Shown here: piece after piece, positions 60,854 to 64,000 of the stretch
How the letters are laid out: the number at the start of each line of letters is the position of its first letter
Numbering within the stretch: the stretch's first letter is position 1
Assembly: GCA_030425705.1 (NCBI GenBank)
Contig: JAUHZU010000002.1
Location: forward strand, 372,001-436,000
Length of the DNA: 64,000 nucleotides
Source: Phycisphaerae bacterium
GTDB lineage: Bacteria; Planctomycetota; Phycisphaerae; Phycisphaerales; Phycisphaeraceae
Direction of reading: 5' to 3'
Notes under the pieces: model-generated
The model's input: only the letters and a program-made list of their open reading frames with translations
Told to the model about the DNA's origin: nothing
Databases searched by the model: none
Translations under genes and position numbers: made by a program

Positions 60854-63256
60854 TCAGTCGTCCGTCGCCGCGGTCGGCTCGGCCGGGGCGGGGGGACGGG
60901 CGGGCTGTTTCCCGGCGTCGGTGATGCAGGGCGCGAGGTCCTGCTTGGCGGGCTGGGCGCCCTCGGCGTCCTGGCGGGTCGCGATGGCGTGGTCGTACAT
61001 GGACAGCAGGGACAGGAGCCAGGCGCAGGTCGCGCGGGCGGACTGGTTGCTGTCGACACCATGGGGCAGGAGCTTGTCGCAGCACCCGCCGGTCGCGGGG
61101 TCGTAGAGCATCTGCCCCAGGTCGTTGTCGCCGAGGAACCAGTCGATGCAGCGCTGGGCGCGTTCGAGCCAGCGTTCTTCGCCGGTGACCCGCGCGGCCT
61201 CGAGCGCGGCGTCGATGGTGGCGGCGGCCTCGTCGGGGAGCTGGTTGAACCGGGCCTTCTCGCCGCTGCGTTTGAGCCAGCCCTGCGAGCCGATGGGCGC
61301 GAAGCGTCCGCCCTCGCCCTCCTGCTTGTGGTGGAGCCAGTCCAGCGAGGTGATGGCCTGCTGGATCATGGCGTTGTTGAACATCCACCGGCCGGCGAGG
61401 AGCAGCGCGTGGGGGAGGCGCGCGGCGTCGTAGGTGATCTCGTCGTTGGGCCAGGGCCAGGACGGGTCGCCGTTCTTGTGGAAGCGGTCGAAGAGCCGCT
61501 GGGCGAGCTGCTCGCGGACGCGTCGGGCGTGGCTGTCGCCGGAGAAGCGTTTGAGGTAGGCGTGGATGCCGATGAGCGCGTAGGCGATGCCGTGGGTGTG
61601 GACGAAGGACTCGCAGGCGGGCAGCGCCTGGTGGAAGAGGTGGGTGGCGAGGGTGACGTGCCCGCCGGAGAGCGATCGGGCGACGGTCGCGCCCAGCGCC
61701 CAGAGCGCCCGGCCGTGCGTGTCTTCGCTGCCCAGGCCTTCGTGCCAGTTGCGGTCGTAGCCCATCTGCGAGCGGAACCGGCCGGTCCCCGGGTCGAAGG
61801 CGTGGTGCAGGAAGGCGAGGTAGCGCGACGCCTGCTGCTGCAGCTCGTCGCCGAGCACGGCGTCCTGGTGCTCGTTGGAGAGCAGGACGGTGCGGAGGGC
61901 GGCGGCGTTGTCGTCGGTCGTGTAGCCCGAAACGCGGTCGGGGACGTTGCACGCGGCGTGCGCGAGCACCCCGGTGCCGTCGGTCATCACCCGCAGGTGG
62001 TCGAGCTTGATCTCCGACAGCTCGCGCATCTCCGTGAACAGCGGGCGGGCGGGCCCACGGCTCATGACGGGGCGCGGCGCTCGCGACTGCTGCTCGCGCA
62101 CCTCCGAGCACAGGTCCAGGTACTGCCCCGCGACCTGCTCCCACCGCATGTTCCGCATGTACTGGTAGGCGTTCTTGCGGATCGCGTGCCGGCGGACCTC
62201 CTCGTCAAACAGCCCGTTGATCGCGGCCGACATCGCGTCCCGGTCCTTGAACGGCACGAGCACGCCTCTGTCGTCGGCGAGCATCTCCTGCGCGTACCAG
62301 TACGGCGTGGACACCGTCGCCTTGCCCGTGCCCAGCGCGTACGCCAGCGTGCCCGAGGTGATCTGCGCCTCGTTCTCGTACGGCGTGACGTAGACGTCCG
62401 CGCAGCCGAGGAACTCAACCAGCTCGTCCAGCTCGACGAAGCGGTTGAACCAGCGGATGTGCTTGTCAACGCCCAGTTCTTTCGCCCGGCGTTGCAGGCC
62501 GTGGCGGTACTCCTCGCCGGCGTGCGCGATCACGCCCGGGTGCGTCGCGCCCAGGATCATGTACACCACGTCCGGGTGCTTCTCGACGACCGCGGGCAGC
62601 GCGTCGATCATGTTCTCCAGCCCCTTGCTCGGCCCGAGCAGGCCGAACGTCAGGATCACCTTCTTCCCCTCGACGCCGAACTTGTCCTTGTAGAAGTTCG
62701 GGTCGACGAAGGGCACGTCCGGGATGCCGTGGTGGATCAGCCGGACCTTGCTCTCCGGGACGCCGTACAGGCCCGTGAGGAAGTCGCGGGCGCGCTCGGC
62801 CATGACGACGAGTTTGTCGCACCGCTCGAAGAGCCCTTCGGCGACGCGGCGGTAGTGCGGCTCGGGGTCGCGGAGCACGGTGTGCAGCGTCGCGACGACG
62901 GGCATGCGCAGGCGGTCGATGAAGTCCAGGACGTGGGCACCCGCCTCGCCGCCGAAGATGCCGAACTCGTGCTGGAGCAGGACGACGTCGGTGTTCGCCG
63001 TGTTGAGGAAGTCCGCGGCGAGGCGGTACTCGGCGGGCCGCTGCTCGTTGATCTCGAACCACACCCGCGGGCCGTAGCGGTACCCCTCGGGCCGGTCGTT
63101 CATGGCGACGGCCTGGGTCTGCACGTCCGGCGCGGCCGCGCCCAGGGCCTCGGCCAGGTCCGCGGTAAACGTGGCGATCCCGCAGCGGCGCGGCAGGTAG
63201 CTGCCGATACACGACACCGATTGGAGCGACCCCCAGCGCTGACGACGTTGAGCCAT
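60854..63256 (-). CDS. GT4 glycosyltransferase fused to an (alpha/alpha) barrel glycosidase-like domain
   Basis: 800 aa. Residues about 10-410 are a GT-B glycosyltransferase: [97 protein letters not shown]. Residues about 430-770 are an all-helical barrel with [35 protein letters not shown] and [20 protein letters not shown], similar to domains beside GH130-type mannoside phosphorylases. The start at 63256 has AAGGAT upstream. It probably makes or remodels a mannose polymer; the exact sugar is not known. Confidence 0.88.
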   Translation of the reverse strand: MAQRRQRWGSLQSVSCIGSYLPRRCGIATFTADLAEALGAAAPDVQTQAVAMNDRPEGYRYGPRVWFEINEQRPAEYRLAADFLNTANTDVVLLQHEFGIFGGEAGAHVLDFIDRLRMPVVATLHTVLRDPEPHYRRVAEGLFERCDKLVVMAERARDFLTGLYGVPESKVRLIHHGIPDVPFVDPNFYKDKFGVEGKKVILTFGLLGPSKGLENMIDALPAVVEKHPDVVYMILGATHPGVIAHAGEEYRHGLQRRAKELGVDKHIRWFNRFVELDELVEFLGCADVYVTPYENEAQITSGTLAYALGTGKATVSTPYWYAQEMLADDRGVLVPFKDRDAMSAAINGLFDEEVRRHAIRKNAYQYMRNMRWEQVAGQYLDLCSEVREQQSRAPRPVMSRGPARPLFTEMRELSEIKLDHLRVMTDGTGVLAHAACNVPDRVSGYTTDDNAAALRTVLLSNEHQDAVLGDELQQQASRYLAFLHHAFDPGTGRFRSQMGYDRNWHEGLGSEDTHGRALWALGATVARSLSGGHVTLATHLFHQALPACESFVHTHGIAYALIGIHAYLKRFSGDSHARRVREQLAQRLFDRFHKNGDPSWPWPNDEITYDAARLPHALLLAGRWMFNNAMIQQAITSLDWLHHKQEGEGGRFAPIGSQGWLKRSGEKARFNQLPDEAAATIDAALEAARVTGEERWLERAQRCIDWFLGDNDLGQMLYDPATGGCCDKLLPHGVDSNQSARATCAWLLSLLSMYDHAIATRQDAEGAQPAKQDLAPCITDAGKQPARPPAPAEPTAATDD

Positions 63257-63518
63257 GGCAAACATCCTTGTCCCGGCCGCGCGACCGCGTCCGATAAAGT
63301 CCCGCCGGTCGGCCCGCATGATAGGGCATCGCGTGGGTCATGTGCGATGCGCGACCTCCGATGCGCGACAAGCACCCGCGATCACCAGCGTTGGAGTTTC
63401 GGACATCGAACATCCCCGCCCCATCCCGCCGATGACCGTGGTGGGGCCCGCGCCCATCCAGCGAGCCACGCCCTTCGATCCCAGACCCCAGACCCGAAAC
63501 CCCAGACCCGAGCTTCAC

Positions 63519-64000
63519 ATGAAGGGCATCATCCTCGCCGGCGGCCACGGCACACGCCTCTACCCGCTCACCCAGGCGATCAGCAAGCAGCTCCTGCCGG
63601 TCTACAACAAGCCGATGATCTACTACCCGCTGTCGGTGCTCATGCTCGCTGGCATCCGCGAGGTCCTCATCATCTCCACGCCCCACGACCTGCCCCACTT
63701 CAAACGCCTGCTCAAGGACGGCAGCCAGTGGGGCATGGACTTCGCCTACGTCGAGCAGCCCGAGCCCAAGGGGCTCGCCCAGGCCTTCCTCCTCGACAAG
63801 CCCTTCATCAACCACCAGCCGACCTGCCTGATCCTCGGGGACAACATCTTCTACGGCAGCGGGCTCCGCCAGACCATCACCGAGGCGTCCCGGGTCACCG
63901 ACGGCGCGACCGTCTTCGGCTACCCGGTCAAAGACCCCGAGCGCTACGGCGTCGTCGAGTTCGACCCCGACGGTCGGGTCATCTCCCTCGAAGAAAAACC
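63519..64000 (+). CDS. rmlA: Glucose-1-phosphate thymidylyltransferase (partial, runs off the window)
   Basis: First 160 residues only; open at the window end. N-terminal signature [20 protein letters not shown], then [46 protein letters not shown] and [15 protein letters not shown]. It makes dTDP-glucose, the entry to dTDP-rhamnose. The leader is a repetitive AACCCCAGACCCG run with no Shine-Dalgarno. Divergent from the GT4 fusion (262 nt). Confidence 0.95.
   Translation, partial: MKGIILAGGHGTRLYPLTQAISKQLLPVYNKPMIYYPLSVLMLAGIREVLIISTPHDLPHFKRLLKDGSQWGMDFAYVEQPEPKGLAQAFLLDKPFINHQPTCLILGDNIFYGSGLRQTITEASRVTDGATVFGYPVKDPERYGVVEFDPDGRVISLEEK

Overview
The window is GC-rich DNA (about two thirds G+C by eye) with dense coding on both strands. 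It most resembles a planctomycete of the class Phycisphaerae. The reasons are two exported proteins with a C-terminal PEP-CTERM sorting signal, paired bactofilins, a PA14/propeller/DUF1080 exported protein, and an excisionase-type HTH fused in front of a receiver domain. The class is inferred from this family mix; no rRNA is present to confirm it. No CRISPR array, rRNA operon or complete insertion sequence was seen.

Layout. 0.1-5.7 kb: two bactofilins (one with a zinc ribbon), two lipoproteins, an HTH-receiver regulator, tRNA-Pro(UGG), a Coa1-like protein and lgt. 5.8-17 kb: oppB/oppA, a membrane FKBP, a CxxCxxCC protein, and a three-gene ABC-2 operon with a large protein of unknown function. 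17-25.3 kb: hexose-phosphate mutarotase, an extremely acidic protein, a membrane-protein pair behind a leader terminator, trpD, prmC, panC, a DUF1569/TetR operon and an MBL-fold hydrolase. 25.3-30.6 kb: a SelW-type (Rdx) gene with an in-frame UGA, a HEAT-like membrane protein, a small Cys protein overlapping xerD, a REP-associated transposase (RAYT), and an amphi-Trp protein. 30.8-49.7 kb: PEP-CTERM proteins, a TPR lipoprotein, gcvP, polX, a SET protein, an HDOD protein, an LpxH-like/glycosyltransferase operon, a hydroxyacid dehydrogenase, a DNA methylase, an AhpD-like protein and the PA14-DUF1080 protein. 49.8-64 kb: dnaE, thiolase, a second MBL hydrolase, prpD-like, der, a CDGSH protein with two methionine-R-sulfoxide reductases, a glycosyltransferase fused to a helical-barrel domain, and the start of rmlA, cut by the window end.

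Most of the window is housekeeping. Four things stand out. (1) A SelW-like gene at 25303-25521 (- strand) is readable only if UGA encodes selenocysteine; a hairpin with an AGGUU loop lies just downstream. (2) A RAYT gene carries one copy of its own putative palindromic repeat, read in frame as exactly nine codons. Identical-arm copies sit beside it and 27 kb away. (3) Many genes have a TANNNT -10 hexamer ending 6-9 nt before the start codon, which implies leaderless mRNAs. (4) A short leader ending in a strong hairpin plus eight T precedes the membrane-protein pair at 18.5 kb.

Functions and starts are inferred from sequence motifs and remembered family features; no database search was run. 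Start codons were chosen from Shine-Dalgarno spacing, -10 placement, gene overlap and family length.
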